In this document: positions 1 to 8,376 of the stretch, in pieces
Position numbering within the stretch: the first letter of the stretch is position 1
Layout of the letters: every line of letters starts with the position of its first letter
Source: an uncultured archaeon
Lineage (GTDB): Archaea; Thermoproteota; CALKCG01; B24
Reading direction: 5' to 3'
Length of the DNA stretch: 13,399 nucleotides
Assembly: GCA_938082915.1 (NCBI GenBank)
Contig: CALKCG010000201.1
Location: forward strand, 1-13,399
The notes under the pieces: model-generated
The model's database searches: none
The model's input: the letters and a program-made list of their open reading frames with translations, nothing else
Told to the model about the DNA's origin: nothing
Position numbers and translations under genes: made by a program

Positions 1-1
1 T

Positions 2-2299
2 GTAGGCGGCTCATGGGTTGAATTCGACGCTAACATGCCTTCAGGTGAATCACTGGCAAGGCAGTTCCTCTACGGGCAGAGGTATTTTAAGGAGAGGTTT
101 GGATTCTACGTTGAAGTCGGCTGGCTGCCTGATAGCTTTGGGTTTTCCTGGACTCTTCCTCAGATAATGGCGAAATCCGGTATAAAGTATTTTCTAACTC
201 AGAAAATGTCTTGGAATGACATGGTTTACTATCCGTTTAACGTATTCTTCTGGGAGTCGCCGGATGGAACGAGAATACTTTCACATCAAACCCTGGGGAG
301 CTACAGTGAAGAAATCAGAGATGAGAATATCGGACGGTTCAACCGTCAAACTGCGATGCTTAGGTATTTCCATGGCATTGAAGACCTACTGATACTGTAT
401 GGTGTTGGAGATCACGGTGGAGGACCTAGGAGGAGTGATTTAGAAACATTATCTAAGTGGGTTGAAAGTACGAGTTTACCGGCTAAAGTATGTAGTGCTA
501 GGGCTATCGACTACTTTAGAACGATTGAACAGTACATAGGTAAGGCTAATATTCCAGTTGTCTCAGACGAATTGTACCTTCAATACCATAGGGGAGTTTA
601 CACTACGCAGTCTAAGTTTAAACAGATCAATAGAAGGTCTGAGGTTTTAATCGATGAAGTTGAAAAGTTCTCCCTAATAGCGAGCTTCGTTGGTGGAGAA
701 TACCCGAAAGACGAATTGCGAGGGTTTTGGAAGAAGATAATGTTGCATCAATTTCACGATACTATATCCGGCTCCGGCATACGGGAGATATATGATGATT
801 GTGAAAGAGATTTTAAAGAGCTCCTGGAATTCTCATCGAAGGCTCTCAATAGAGCTTTGAGAACCATAGCCTCTAAGGTGGATACCCAAGTGGAAGGCTA
901 TCCCCTAATCATATTCAACCCACTGTCTTGGAGTAGGAGAGACGCAGTAGAAGTCGAGTTAACAGACGTTGAAAAGCCCTTTGAAATCTTAGATTCAACT
1001 GATAAAAGTATTCCTCTCCAACTGACTGATGATGGAAAAAGGGTGCTTTTCATCGCTGAGGCGCCGTCGCTGGGCTATACGGTTTATAGGTTTAAGCCTA
1101 CGACTTCTTGGAAAACCTATCAAACGGACGTTAAAGTGTCTGAACTAGATGGTAAAATAGTCCTTGAAAATTCTAAAGTCAAATTATCTATTGGTAAGAA
1201 GACCGGCGTAGTAGAAGAGCTTTACGATAAAGAACTTGAGTTAAACCTCATAGGTAGTGGAGGAATTAGAATTCAAGTATTTGAAGACTATCCGTATCCA
1301 GGTAGGAAGACCTTATTCTATGATTTTGACGCAGCTATTTTCGACGCTTGGGAAATCTACATATACACTCAACCCGGTGGCGTAAAGTACGTCGATCTTA
1401 GAGAAGCTGAAGAAGTCAGGGTCTTAGAGAGGGGTCCTGTAAGAGCAACTGTGCTGGTTAAGTACAGGTTTAAACAGGATGGTAGGGAGGACTCGACCTT
1501 TAACGTCTATATTAGATTGTACTCTGATCTACCGTCGATCCGCATGGACTTTGAAGTCGACTGGCATGCAGCTCATAGAATGGCTAAATTGACCGTGCCG
1601 TTTAACTTCCATAGCGATTATACGACTTGTGAAATACCGTATGGGTATATCAAGCGTAGGAATCCCTTATCTCCAGATGCAACACTCTATGAGAGGGCTA
1701 AGTATGAAGTCCCATGCCAGAAGTGGGTAGACTATACTTCTGAGGGTGGAAAGTTTGGTTTATCTATACTGAACGATTCTAAATACGGCTACGACCAAGC
1801 CGGCGACTCCGTTAGAATGTCTCTACTTAGAAGCCCGAGGTATCCTCCCAGATGGGGTGGGTCTGAAGAAGCCTTCCTAAAGGAAGATGATATAGCGGAT
1901 CAGGGCTTACATAGATTCAGCTTTGCAGTATACCCGCACGTAGGAGATTGGAGGAAAGCTCAAACGGTGAGAAAAGCATACGAATTCAACTATCCATTGA
2001 CCGCCATATTTGAAGATAATCATGCTGGAAGCCTACCTAGAAGCTTCTCATTCCTCGAAGTCAAACCAGAAAACGTAATATTAACAGCCCTTAAAAAAGC
2101 GGAAGACTGTGAAGACGCGGTGATACTCAGGTTTTACGAGACGCATGGAGTCGATGTAGATGCTGAAGTATCAACTCCCTATGAGCCGAGAGAAGTCTAT
2201 GAAGTGGATATACTTGAAAGGGAGATACGTAAAATTGAAAGCTTATGCAAGATACCAGTTTCACACAACGAAATAAAAACGTTGAAACTCAAGTTTTAA
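2..2299 (+). CDS. GH38 alpha-mannosidase, 5' end outside window
   Basis: Retaining alpha-mannosidase of glycoside hydrolase family 38, expected to remove alpha-mannosyl residues from oligosaccharides. The frame is open from base 2 and gives 765 visible residues. The first, GGSWVEFDANMPSGES, is the internal GH38 motif that normally precedes the nucleophile, so the ATG at 35 is internal and at least about 100 N-terminal residues are missing. Counting from that Met, the nucleophile Asp is D33 in WLPDSFG. GDHGGGPRR lies near 125-133, ELYLQYHRG near 179-187 and the metal-site motif HQFHDTISGSGI near 238-249. A long beta-rich C-terminal region follows, as in the family. The visible part has all the landmarks and no break. 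The substrate could be another alpha-linked mannoside. It ends 65 bases before the next co-directional gene, which has its own TATA box. Confidence 0.93.
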   Translation, partial: VGGSWVEFDANMPSGESLARQFLYGQRYFKERFGFYVEVGWLPDSFGFSWTLPQIMAKSGIKYFLTQKMSWNDMVYYPFNVFFWESPDGTRILSHQTLGSYSEEIRDENIGRFNRQTAMLRYFHGIEDLLILYGVGDHGGGPRRSDLETLSKWVESTSLPAKVCSARAIDYFRTIEQYIGKANIPVVSDELYLQYHRGVYTTQSKFKQINRRSEVLIDEVEKFSLIASFVGGEYPKDELRGFWKKIMLHQFHDTISGSGIREIYDDCERDFKELLEFSSKALNRALRTIASKVDTQVEGYPLIIFNPLSWSRRDAVEVELTDVEKPFEILDSTDKSIPLQLTDDGKRVLFIAEAPSLGYTVYRFKPTTSWKTYQTDVKVSELDGKIVLENSKVKLSIGKKTGVVEELYDKELELNLIGSGGIRIQVFEDYPYPGRKTLFYDFDAAIFDAWEIYIYTQPGGVKYVDLREAEEVRVLERGPVRATVLVKYRFKQDGREDSTFNVYIRLYSDLPSIRMDFEVDWHAAHRMAKLTVPFNFHSDYTTCEIPYGYIKRRNPLSPDATLYERAKYEVPCQKWVDYTSEGGKFGLSILNDSKYGYDQAGDSVRMSLLRSPRYPPRWGGSEEAFLKEDDIADQGLHRFSFAVYPHVGDWRKAQTVRKAYEFNYPLTAIFEDNHAGSLPRSFSFLEVKPENVILTALKKAEDCEDAVILRFYETHGVDVDAEVSTPYEPREVYEVDILEREIRKIESLCKIPVSHNEIKTLKLKF

Positions 2300-2322
2300 A
2301 ACCATAGGTAAGCTTCCGATGA

Positions 2323-2331
2323 ATTTATATG
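2323..2331 (+). promoter_or_regulatory. TATA box of the UroD-like gene at 2365
   Basis: ATTTATATG centred near 2327 is a good archaeal TATA box 38 bases before the ATG at 2365. A start of transcription about 25 bases downstream would leave a leader of about a dozen bases. No convincing Shine-Dalgarno sequence lies before the ATG. Confidence 0.5.
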
Positions 2332-2364
2332 CTCAGAACCTATGTTTTCTAGGCGTGGTTCTAA

Positions 2365-3420
2365 ATGTATTATAAGGAAGACTGGGAGAGGACGAAAGAA
2401 TATTTTAAAGCTTGGTGGGATAGAGAATTGAATGAGCCCATTGTACAGGTTTTTGCGCCGAAGGAAGGGCCTGAGATTGCAAATTGGGATATCTGGGGCT
2501 TCGTAAAAAACTGGAGGAAGCCTAGCATCGTTATTAAAGAGTTTGAGGAGTACTGTCAGAGAACTTTTTTCGGAGGCGGAGCCTACCCCAATCTTTGGAT
2601 AAATCTCGGACCATGCGTTATAGCATCGTACATGGGAGGGATACCTGAGTTTAAAGCTGGAACGGTATGGTATAAGGAGATGCTATTAGAAGATGTTGAG
2701 AGGCTAGATTTCAATTCTGAAAGCGAGTGGTGGATGTACACGAAGGAAATAGCAGCCGAAGCTTGTAAAATCGGCAGAGGAAAGTTTATTGTGGGTCTCC
2801 CAGACCTGGGTGCTGTAACAGATATATTGGCCTCATTAAGAGGGAGTGGAAATCTCATACTAGACTTTTATAGGAACCCCGGTAAAGTTAGGAGGCTAAG
2901 TAGTAAAATTCTAGATATATGGTTCGAGGTTTATGGAGAAATCTGTGAAATTATTGAGGAATACGGTCAAGAGGGGATTTCAACCTGGATGGGCCTCTGG
3001 TGTCATAGGCGATACTACCCGATACATGCAGATTTTGCATATATGCTATCTCCCTCAAAATTTGAGGAATTAGTCTTACCATACTTAAAGGAATACTGTG
3101 TAAGGTTAGACTATGCAATCTACCACTTGGATGGCGTCGGGCAGATACCGCATATCGACCTTTTGCTTAAATTGGATGATTTGACGGGGATTCAATGGGT
3201 GCCTGGTGCAGGACAACCCGATACAGGCGACCCTAAATGGCTTCCACTGTATAGGAAAATACAAGAGAGCGGCAAGAACTTGCAATTACCAGGTGTACCG
3301 TCGAGTAAAGTGGGCTTCATTTTGAGAAATCTGAAGCGAAAAGGGCTCATCATAACAACCCAATGTAAATCCGAAGAAGAGGCAAGACTACTATTGAGAG
3401 GGACCTATTTAATAAGCTGA
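2365..3420 (+). CDS. UroD-superfamily protein, divergent subfamily
   Basis: A 351-residue cytoplasmic protein of the uroporphyrinogen decarboxylase superfamily, a TIM-barrel fold that includes HemE and the corrinoid methyltransferases MtaA/MtbA. The N-terminus (EYFKAWWDRELNEPIVQV) is typical of a subfamily found outside haem operons. In the C-terminal half, YHLDGVGQ (H254, D256) sits where MtaA-type enzymes carry the zinc-binding H-x-C, so the Cys is replaced by Asp. No haem genes are near. It sits 65 bases after the alpha-mannosidase on the same strand, pointing to carbohydrate metabolism. The reaction is unknown. A methyl transfer or decarboxylation on a sugar-derived compound is a guess. 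The family call is firm; a role in haem synthesis is unlikely. Confidence 0.8.
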   Translation: MYYKEDWERTKEYFKAWWDRELNEPIVQVFAPKEGPEIANWDIWGFVKNWRKPSIVIKEFEEYCQRTFFGGGAYPNLWINLGPCVIASYMGGIPEFKAGTVWYKEMLLEDVERLDFNSESEWWMYTKEIAAEACKIGRGKFIVGLPDLGAVTDILASLRGSGNLILDFYRNPGKVRRLSSKILDIWFEVYGEICEIIEEYGQEGISTWMGLWCHRRYYPIHADFAYMLSPSKFEELVLPYLKEYCVRLDYAIYHLDGVGQIPHIDLLLKLDDLTGIQWVPGAGQPDTGDPKWLPLYRKIQESGKNLQLPGVPSSKVGFILRNLKRKGLIITTQCKSEEEARLLLRGTYLIS

Positions 3421-3466
3421 AGGACTATTACGATAGTTAACTGTAGTCTATTGTCCGTAGTGGGAT

Positions 3467-3497
3467 GAAAATACAAAGAAAAACCATACTGATGGTT
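3467..3497 (-). terminator. Hairpin plus T-rich tail after the UroD-like gene 3520-4653
   Basis: Read on the minus strand, about 20 bases past the stop codon at 3520, AACCAT-CAGT-ATGGTT forms a 6-bp stem with a 4-base loop (3482-3497) and runs directly into TTTCTTTGTATTTT. Archaeal termination relies mainly on the T-rich tract, and the stem may help. On the plus strand the same hairpin lacks a T run, so it would not obviously end the convergent gene 2365-3420. Confidence 0.4.
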
Positions 3498-3519
3498 ATT
3501 CGATGGAGTACGTCAAATC

Positions 3520-4653
3520 CTATGCTCTAAGAGGGTATCTCCCATATTTTCTTACACTTTCTACGAACGTTCTGACGTTTCCTACTGGTGTACCTGGGGC
3601 TATTGGGCTTCCATTTGAAGCGACAAATCCTCCACCAGTAGCTGCTAGAAGCTGCTTTTTCACTTCTTTAACGATGGAGTCTTCGTCGCTCTTCCAAAGT
3701 ACATTAACTGTATCTAGGTTTCCAAATACGCACACTCTACCATCTAAAGCCTCTTTAACTTTCACAATATCTATGGAGAAGTTTTTCCGGCTTTCTTCCA
3801 CCATTAAGCCATCCGCCCCCAGATCTCGTATGTATTTAAGCAGAGGTATAACGTTTCCACAGAAGTAGAGTATTGGAATCATCCCTAATCTACGTACTTC
3901 GTCGAAATACATTTTCTCCGGCTCAAAGAAAAATTCTTCATAGAGCCTCGGAGGGATTATGTCAGCACCTATCCTATCTTCAGATATGATCCATGCATGA
4001 CATCCCACACTAGCGTATGCTTCAGCAATCTCTAGATGGGCTTCATAGGCTTTCCGAATTAAGTACTTCATAATGTTGGGTCTCCTATACAGCATTATCA
4101 GTCCTTGGGTAAAACCAGGTGCGTATATTATACCACTGGGACCGCCTACGTTGACTGCTATCAGTACGTCATTACCATACCTTTTAACAATCGCCTCTAC
4201 ATGGTCTGTATATCCTCTTTTAATCAAGTCTTCGCACTTTGCAAAAGACCTCTCTATGAGAACATCGGCATCACCTTTTGTCTCCAGAACTATTTTCTCT
4301 TTTTTTACCGTTGAATCTTTTCCAACGGGTTCCAACCCTTGATTAGCTTTAATCCTATATCGTTCGCCAGTTGATTTATGGACTAAGAAGAATTCTCCAT
4401 TTACTTCCTCAATTCTATAATCTCGCCCACTCCTCGGAACACCCTCATCTAAATGAAACCAGTCCGGCTTAAAGCTCTCGTAAAAATGCATATCGATTTG
4501 CGCCAGCTGACGCCCGTCAAGCGCATACCAAGCCCAACGAGGGTCTCTACCGTAGAATTCAAACTTGTACACTCCCCACCAATGAGGGGCTACTGGAACG
4601 ACGTCAGGCTCTTCACAGCTTAATGCTGCTAACATACGTTCTTTAGGCTTCAT
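3520..4653 (-). CDS. UroD-superfamily (methyltransferase-like) protein
   Basis: A 377-residue UroD-superfamily protein. Its N-terminus MKPKERMLAALSCEEPDVVP and C-terminal GGGFVAS...TPVGNVRTFVESVRKYG are typical of the HemE/MtaA-like group. FGNLDTVNVLW is the usual late-barrel motif. At the site of the MtaA/MtbA zinc ligands it reads YFCGN (C265), so the His of H-x-C is Tyr. The second Cys, expected near GGGFVAS, is also absent, so classical zinc-thiol methyl transfer is doubtful. A TTG lies two codons further upstream, but the ATG at 4653 is chosen because AAGGATGG (4667-4660) stands 6 bases before it. It lies 100 bases after the OPT-like membrane protein on the same strand, with a possible own TATA box, so they may be co-expressed. 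Substrate unknown. Confidence 0.82.
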   Translation of the reverse strand: MKPKERMLAALSCEEPDVVPVAPHWWGVYKFEFYGRDPRWAWYALDGRQLAQIDMHFYESFKPDWFHLDEGVPRSGRDYRIEEVNGEFFLVHKSTGERYRIKANQGLEPVGKDSTVKKEKIVLETKGDADVLIERSFAKCEDLIKRGYTDHVEAIVKRYGNDVLIAVNVGGPSGIIYAPGFTQGLIMLYRRPNIMKYLIRKAYEAHLEIAEAYASVGCHAWIISEDRIGADIIPPRLYEEFFFEPEKMYFDEVRRLGMIPILYFCGNVIPLLKYIRDLGADGLMVEESRKNFSIDIVKVKEALDGRVCVFGNLDTVNVLWKSDEDSIVKEVKKQLLAATGGGFVASNGSPIAPGTPVGNVRTFVESVRKYGRYPLRA

Positions 4654-4659
4654 AAACAA

Positions 4660-4700
4660 CCATCCTTCTGCACATTACGTAATTCAGCAATCATAAGTTT
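4660..4700 (-). promoter_or_regulatory. Possible promoter and ribosome-binding site of gene 3520-4653
   Basis: On the minus strand AAACTTATGA (4700-4691) is a weak TATA-like box centred 42 bases before the ATG at 4653. AAGGATGG (4667-4660) is a plausible Shine-Dalgarno sequence 6 bases from that ATG. The T5 run at 4744-4740, ten bases past the stop of the upstream membrane-protein gene, may end that transcript, which would make this promoter necessary. Confidence 0.35.
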
Positions 4701-4753
4701 TGTTGTTTCAAATCCATATGTTTGTGCGAAGTTTAAGATAAAAATGGGGGTTG

Positions 4754-6754
4754 TTAGAATGGTACGAAGAACCTTACCACTCCGACTACTACTCCGATCA
4801 TGGTAACAAATGCCACTCCTCCTATGAAGCCTCCGACTCCAGGCACTATGTAGTTTTCGTAGAGAGGGCTTCCACCGATTTTTAAAACTATAGTCTTAAT
4901 TATCCAAGCCGCTAGAAATACGCTCCAGATTTCCTGCCACATGCCCGACCACGAAGCCGCTATTATGAAGCCTATAGGCTCAAATGGGAACCATATGAAT
5001 CTAGCTCTTAGAACCGATAAAGTCATCGTCCAGAGAAAGCCTACGGCTATGTAAGTAGCATACGTCTGAAGTGATGGTCGAGTGGCTTGAGAGGCTGGAC
5101 TGGTTTCACAGAAGTAATCTACTCCAGGACTACAAGATCCCCAACCCATGATAACCCTACTACCGTATAAGTTTGCCGTCCATACAGATGTCGCAAAGAA
5201 AACTGGTACGGCAACGATCATGCATACTGCGGTTAGGAGGAAGACCCTCCTATTGCTGAGCTTAGTTAAACCAGCCATTTTAAGGACACTTGCCGTTTCA
5301 AAGAAGCCATTTCCAAAACCGTATGTAGGTAAACATACTCCTATTTGAAGCCAGAAATGACTCATAACATAGTCTAAGGTAGCTGGAGCAGTCGAAGGAT
5401 CTGGCCACAATATTCTTAAAAATCCTGCAGCCCACATTAATCTTTCAGAGTCTCCGAATCCAACAGTACCCCATACGATTGTCAGTGCAAACCAAGTAAT
5501 GAAGCAACCTACGAGTAGAATTATGAAGGCAGACAGAAGATTTATTCCAAAAAGCGTCAGGGTTACAATGCTGACTATAGCTGAGGCTACAAGCATTATA
5601 TACATAGATCTATAGCTCATGGCTTCATTTTTCTCAACACTTGGATTGCTGTGAAAAGCGAGCTTAAGCGTTTCAACCACGTAACTTCGACGTTGGAAGA
5701 GATACATTACGGTTAAAGCTAGGTAGCCGCCAGCCATGCTTATGATAGGCCAATAGAACGGTGCGGTGGTTGCAACACCATCGGGACAGCATAGTTTAGC
5801 AGAACCGCTTAAGCTAAGTGCACCTGTGTAGAAGCCCATGTAGTATGCGGCTTGCTGTAGAATTATTATGATTAAAGTCCAAAAACAGACGTTGAATGAA
5901 ACATTTACAGGGGCAAGTAGGAATATTGCGACCAGTACGGGATTTTTAGAGTAGCCTGAGTACCAAACTAATGTTGATCCCAATATATCGCCCTCTGCTG
6001 CACGTACCACTGCTGAAGGACATCCACCTACTGCACGCCAACCGTATATGTCGGGGAACCAAGGGAATGTCCTGGCCATAAATACAGGTACCATGAAGAG
6101 GAAGGCCAATACGAGCCCAATGAGAAATGGCGTCTTACGTTTACCGTAATCCCCTCTTCTGCCTTCAACGAACGTCAGAACTTCATGAGCTGGTATGATT
6201 ACTGGAAAGGGCATCTTATCTATATCGATCCATGAACGTCTGAATATCAAAGTAATCGATGATGTGAAGAACCAGAAGCTTATGTATAAGAGGCTCATGA
6301 CGAATACTACGGGTCCCCATTCAACCCAATTAGTTGCAACACCCCCTCTTACCATGGCACTAACTACTTCTACTGATGGCTGCCACCAGAGCCCTTCTAG
6401 AAGTCTAAGGGTATCGTAAAGCCTTATGCGTGTAAGCGTTATGCAGAAGTCTAGATAAGCGGCACCAAGTGTGTATGAGGATACTAGTCCAACTATATAC
6501 AGGTATGCTAACGTTTGCAAAGACATTCTGCGTTTCTTGATAAATGGGTATGCGAGCCATAGGAGGATGAATGGGTATATAGGGATGAGCGATACACGTG
6601 TGGCACCAAGGTTAAAGAAGCACTGCCAGTTTCCACCCAATGGGAGTAGAAGTCTCCAAGTGGATATTGCAAGGAATGATAGTAAAGCCGCTAATGCCAT
6701 AAGGGGAATCCATGGAATCTTCTCTTCTATAACCTCCTTCGTCATGTTCCACAC
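4754..6754 (-). CDS. OPT-like polytopic membrane protein (DUF6785/DUF6784 type)
   Basis: A 666-residue integral membrane protein with about 12-14 hydrophobic segments, for example near residues 15-35, 50-68, 78-100, 147-170, 210-230, 270-310, 385-430, 505-530 and 640-662. It resembles the DUF6785/DUF6784 proteins, thought to be related to oligopeptide transporters (OPT), so solute uptake is likely but the substrate is unknown. Landmarks shared with the paralogue at 9885-11915 are IDxxKxPFP, FPWFPDIxGWR, MSYRSMY, FxWFPxxPxGF and LKIGGSxxYE. The start shown is GTG (6754); an ATG three codons later (6745) is equally possible. In both paralogues the order is GTG-TGG-AAN-ATG. It lies upstream of a UroD-like gene on the same strand and downstream of a duplicated promoter module. 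Confidence 0.82.
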   Translation of the reverse strand: MWNMTKEVIEEKIPWIPLMALAALLSFLAISTWRLLLPLGGNWQCFFNLGATRVSLIPIYPFILLWLAYPFIKKRRMSLQTLAYLYIVGLVSSYTLGAAYLDFCITLTRIRLYDTLRLLEGLWWQPSVEVVSAMVRGGVATNWVEWGPVVFVMSLLYISFWFFTSSITLIFRRSWIDIDKMPFPVIIPAHEVLTFVEGRRGDYGKRKTPFLIGLVLAFLFMVPVFMARTFPWFPDIYGWRAVGGCPSAVVRAAEGDILGSTLVWYSGYSKNPVLVAIFLLAPVNVSFNVCFWTLIIIILQQAAYYMGFYTGALSLSGSAKLCCPDGVATTAPFYWPIISMAGGYLALTVMYLFQRRSYVVETLKLAFHSNPSVEKNEAMSYRSMYIMLVASAIVSIVTLTLFGINLLSAFIILLVGCFITWFALTIVWGTVGFGDSERLMWAAGFLRILWPDPSTAPATLDYVMSHFWLQIGVCLPTYGFGNGFFETASVLKMAGLTKLSNRRVFLLTAVCMIVAVPVFFATSVWTANLYGSRVIMGWGSCSPGVDYFCETSPASQATRPSLQTYATYIAVGFLWTMTLSVLRARFIWFPFEPIGFIIAASWSGMWQEIWSVFLAAWIIKTIVLKIGGSPLYENYIVPGVGGFIGGVAFVTMIGVVVGVVRFFVPF

Positions 6755-6833
6755 TCAGCAGCTTATTTCCTCTGAAGCTATATATATATATATTTTACCG
6801 TGCGGGTTTTCCTATTTCCCCATTTTATTATGT
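6743..6833 (-). promoter_or_regulatory. Duplicated promoter module, copy 1 (drives gene 4754-6754)
   Basis: Minus-strand promoter with an (AT)n TATA tract (6796-6779) centred 33 bases before the GTG and 42 before the ATG of the membrane-protein gene. Its start is ACATAATA (6833-6826), followed by a purine-rich stretch (6825-6798). After the TATA tract come GCTTCAGAGGAAA and CTGAGTGTGGAAC, then ATG. The same elements, in the same order and spacing, precede the paralogue at 9885 (copy 2, 9807-9896). By hand about 72 of 92 aligned columns match, and nearly all substitutions are transitions. The upstream part may hold the TFB site and an operator. The TA tract is symmetrical, so weak firing in the plus direction is possible. 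Confidence 0.7.
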
Positions 6834-6843
6834 CCTGTCCGCT

Positions 6844-7116
6844 TTGAACGTCTCCGGCGTACTTCTGCTGATGCCGTCCGATATGCAGACGTGCTTGAGC
6901 ATCGCTATCAGCTTTTCAACACTTGGGTTCTATTTCTACCAAGTGGGTACCTCTTTGATAGTTTTACCGAAGAGTGATGGCGCCATACACGTCGGAGAGC
7001 GAGTCGCGGAGAAAGTCAGCGTCTCAGACCGCAAACTCTACATGATAGCGCAAGTATACGGGTATGAAAGGGAGATACCTGACGTAGTTGAACGGTTAAA
7101 CAGGGGAGATAAATAG
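6844..7116 (+). pseudogene. Fragment with helix-turn-helix-like C-terminus
   Basis: An open frame of 90 codons from a TTG, whose N-terminal half (to about residue 43) does not look like a structured protein. The C-terminal part is convincing as protein: AEKVSVSDRKLYMIAQVYG and then IPDVVERLNRGDK before the TAG. The pattern 'AEK-SVS-R-LY...P-VVE-LNRG' recalls the helix-turn-helix region of ParB-like or site-specific DNA-binding proteins. This is a resemblance by eye, not a firm assignment. No Shine-Dalgarno or start-proximal motif is seen, and the opposite strand at 7016-7116 is open only by chance. I take it as the tail of a decayed gene. It could instead be a very small intact gene. Confidence 0.3.
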
Positions 7117-7117
7117 C

Positions 7118-7675
7118 TACAAGACATCCCGTAACGATCCAGTCGGCAACCCACTCTGGCGCATCGACTACTTGAGGATCATGTAGCGGATAAGGAGCTA
7201 CCATGCCCATGTACCACGTATTCCATCCAACGAAGATGTTGTACATCGAAGTGTACGGATGAATGTTATACCAGCATCCGAATCTCAAGTACATGTCATA
7301 ATCGTGGTCGAACCATAGAGATTTAGTATATGGATCCCATGTCGTTCCAACAAGGTTTATCTTTATCCCTATCCTAGCCATCTGAGCGACAAATGCGTCA
7401 GCCAGCGTAGCCCACCACATTGGGATGTATAGACAGGAGAACTCCAGCCTTGTACCGTTTGGCGTTACCCATATTCCATCTTTATCCTTCGTGAAGCCCA
7501 AACCCCTGAATATCTCCTCAGCCTTCTTGAGGTCTGCCCCCTTCGCCGTAGCATAATCGTTCAAGCTGTCGACGAATTCCTTTCCAAATAGTGCATATGC
7601 CGTACCGAGGGGGTAAACTAAGCCTTTTCTGCCTTTAACCCCGTCTAAAAGCCCTTCTCCAAGGGCGTCGCATGT
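7118..7675 (-). pseudogene. ABC-transporter solute-binding protein fragment (family 5, OppA/DppA type)
   Basis: On the minus strand an open stretch from the in-frame TAG (7678-7676) downwards encodes the middle of an extracellular family 5 solute-binding protein, the class that binds oligopeptides and, in many archaea, oligosaccharides. Recognisable parts are the hinge region KKAEEIFRGLGFTKDKDGIW with PNGTRLEF, followed by ARIGIKINLVGTTWDPYTK. No start codon with a signal peptide or lipobox is present, so roughly the first 300 residues are missing. The C-terminus is lost as well: after about APEWVADWIVTG the frame continues to 7016, but there it is antisense to the helix-turn-helix-like fragment and no longer resembles the family. 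The lower boundary is therefore approximate. No permease or ATPase genes remain in the window, so this is a relic of an uptake system. Confidence 0.75.
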
Positions 7676-7699
7676 CTAGAAAAACTTAAAACGTGAAAC

Positions 7700-7707
7700 A
7701 TATATAT
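7700..7707 (+). promoter_or_regulatory. TATA box of the aspartic protease gene
   Basis: ATATATAT centred near 7703, 27-28 bases before the ATG at 7731. At this distance transcription would begin within a few bases of the ATG, so the mRNA is probably leaderless. Confidence 0.5.
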
Positions 7708-7730
7708 TCGTTCTCTGAATGTGAACAGCT

Positions 7731-8093
7731 ATGGGTCATACCCTGGCCAAAGTCAGAATTTACAATGCCCACGATCTGTCTAGACTCTTGGACTTAGAAT
7801 TGCTTGTTGATACAGGTAGTACCTACAGTTGGATAAGACGTGAAAGGCTGGAAGGTCTGGGTATAAAACCGATGACAAAGTGGAAGTTTAGAACAATAGA
7901 GGGCAGGTTGATTAAACGAGATATGGGCGAGGCGGTAATCGAGTGCTTAGGTGAGAAAGCCACGAGAATAGTCGTCTTCGCAGAGAAAAATGATGCCGAG
8001 GTCCTGGGCGTTGATGCCCTCGAAGGCTTAAGGCTAGAAGTCGACCCCGTAACTAAACAGCTAAGAAAAATTGAAGCACTACTGGCGCTATAA
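7731..8093 (+). CDS. Clan AA (retropepsin-like) aspartic protease
   Basis: A 120-residue soluble protein of the single-domain retropepsin-like family found in many archaea and bacteria. The catalytic motif is LLVDTGSTYSWI (about residues 24-35), with D27-T-G-S forming half of the active site. The enzyme should act as a homodimer, as in retroviral proteases. The later motifs RTIEGRLIKRDMGEAVIE and EVLGVDALEGLRLEVDPVTKQL, including the hydrophobic-hydrophobic-Gly element LGVD, match the family to its end. No signal peptide or membrane anchor is visible. The natural substrate of these small proteins is unknown. The gene is intact, with its own leaderless-type promoter, although it sits among degraded genes. 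Its position probably says nothing about sugar metabolism. Confidence 0.85.
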   Translation: MGHTLAKVRIYNAHDLSRLLDLELLVDTGSTYSWIRRERLEGLGIKPMTKWKFRTIEGRLIKRDMGEAVIECLGEKATRIVVFAEKNDAEVLGVDALEGLRLEVDPVTKQLRKIEALLAL

Positions 8094-8376
8094 GGTTCCC
8101 ATACCATAGCTACCTAGAGAACTTCAAGTATCTTATTTCACTATTAAAGAGGCTTTGCGGATGGATGTGCTAGTTAACTCCAATGATTAAAAGATCGACT
8201 TCATCGTCGCATGCGCATCTTAGACTAAACCGTTCGTTGAGATAACTCAGAAAGGACATAATATCACTTCGCGAAAGAATTCACAGCATAGCAGAATACG
8301 TTCATCCAAACGGATTTTTAACCAGGTAGCTTCAACTCTAAAAGATTAAACCCCATTACTTCAAGAAGTGGTTAGC
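8094..8376 (+). other. Non-coding or decayed stretch
   Basis: About 280 bases with no open frame of useful length. One plus-strand frame begins MDVLVNSND, meets a stop, continues KIDFIVACAS, meets another stop, then stays open for about 41 codons. This may be the wreck of a gene, but I recognise no family. No tRNA or other RNA fold was identified. Confidence 0.3.

Noticed and set aside
35..37. ATG at 35 as the true start of the alpha-mannosidase
   Set aside because: The frame is open to base 2 and the residues before the Met (GGSWVEFDAN) belong to a conserved internal GH38 motif.
3424..3437. ACTAT-TACG-ATAGT hairpin as terminator of gene 2365-3420
   Set aside because: The stem is only five weak base pairs and no T run follows.
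3503..3868. Plus-strand open frame of 121 codons, and similar frames at 4073-4342, 6195-6419 and 10268-10633
   Set aside because: They are antisense to well-supported genes and show no family resemblance.
6779..6796. (TA)n tract as a simple-sequence repeat
   Set aside because: It sits at TATA-box distance before the gene and is matched in position before the paralogue, so it is better explained as a promoter.
7711..7733. CTGAATGTGAACAGCTATG before the protease gene as a third copy of the CTGAGTGTGGAA-ATG element
   Set aside because: Only about ten bases match, the spacing to the TATA box differs and the upstream ACATAATA part is absent, so chance is likelier.
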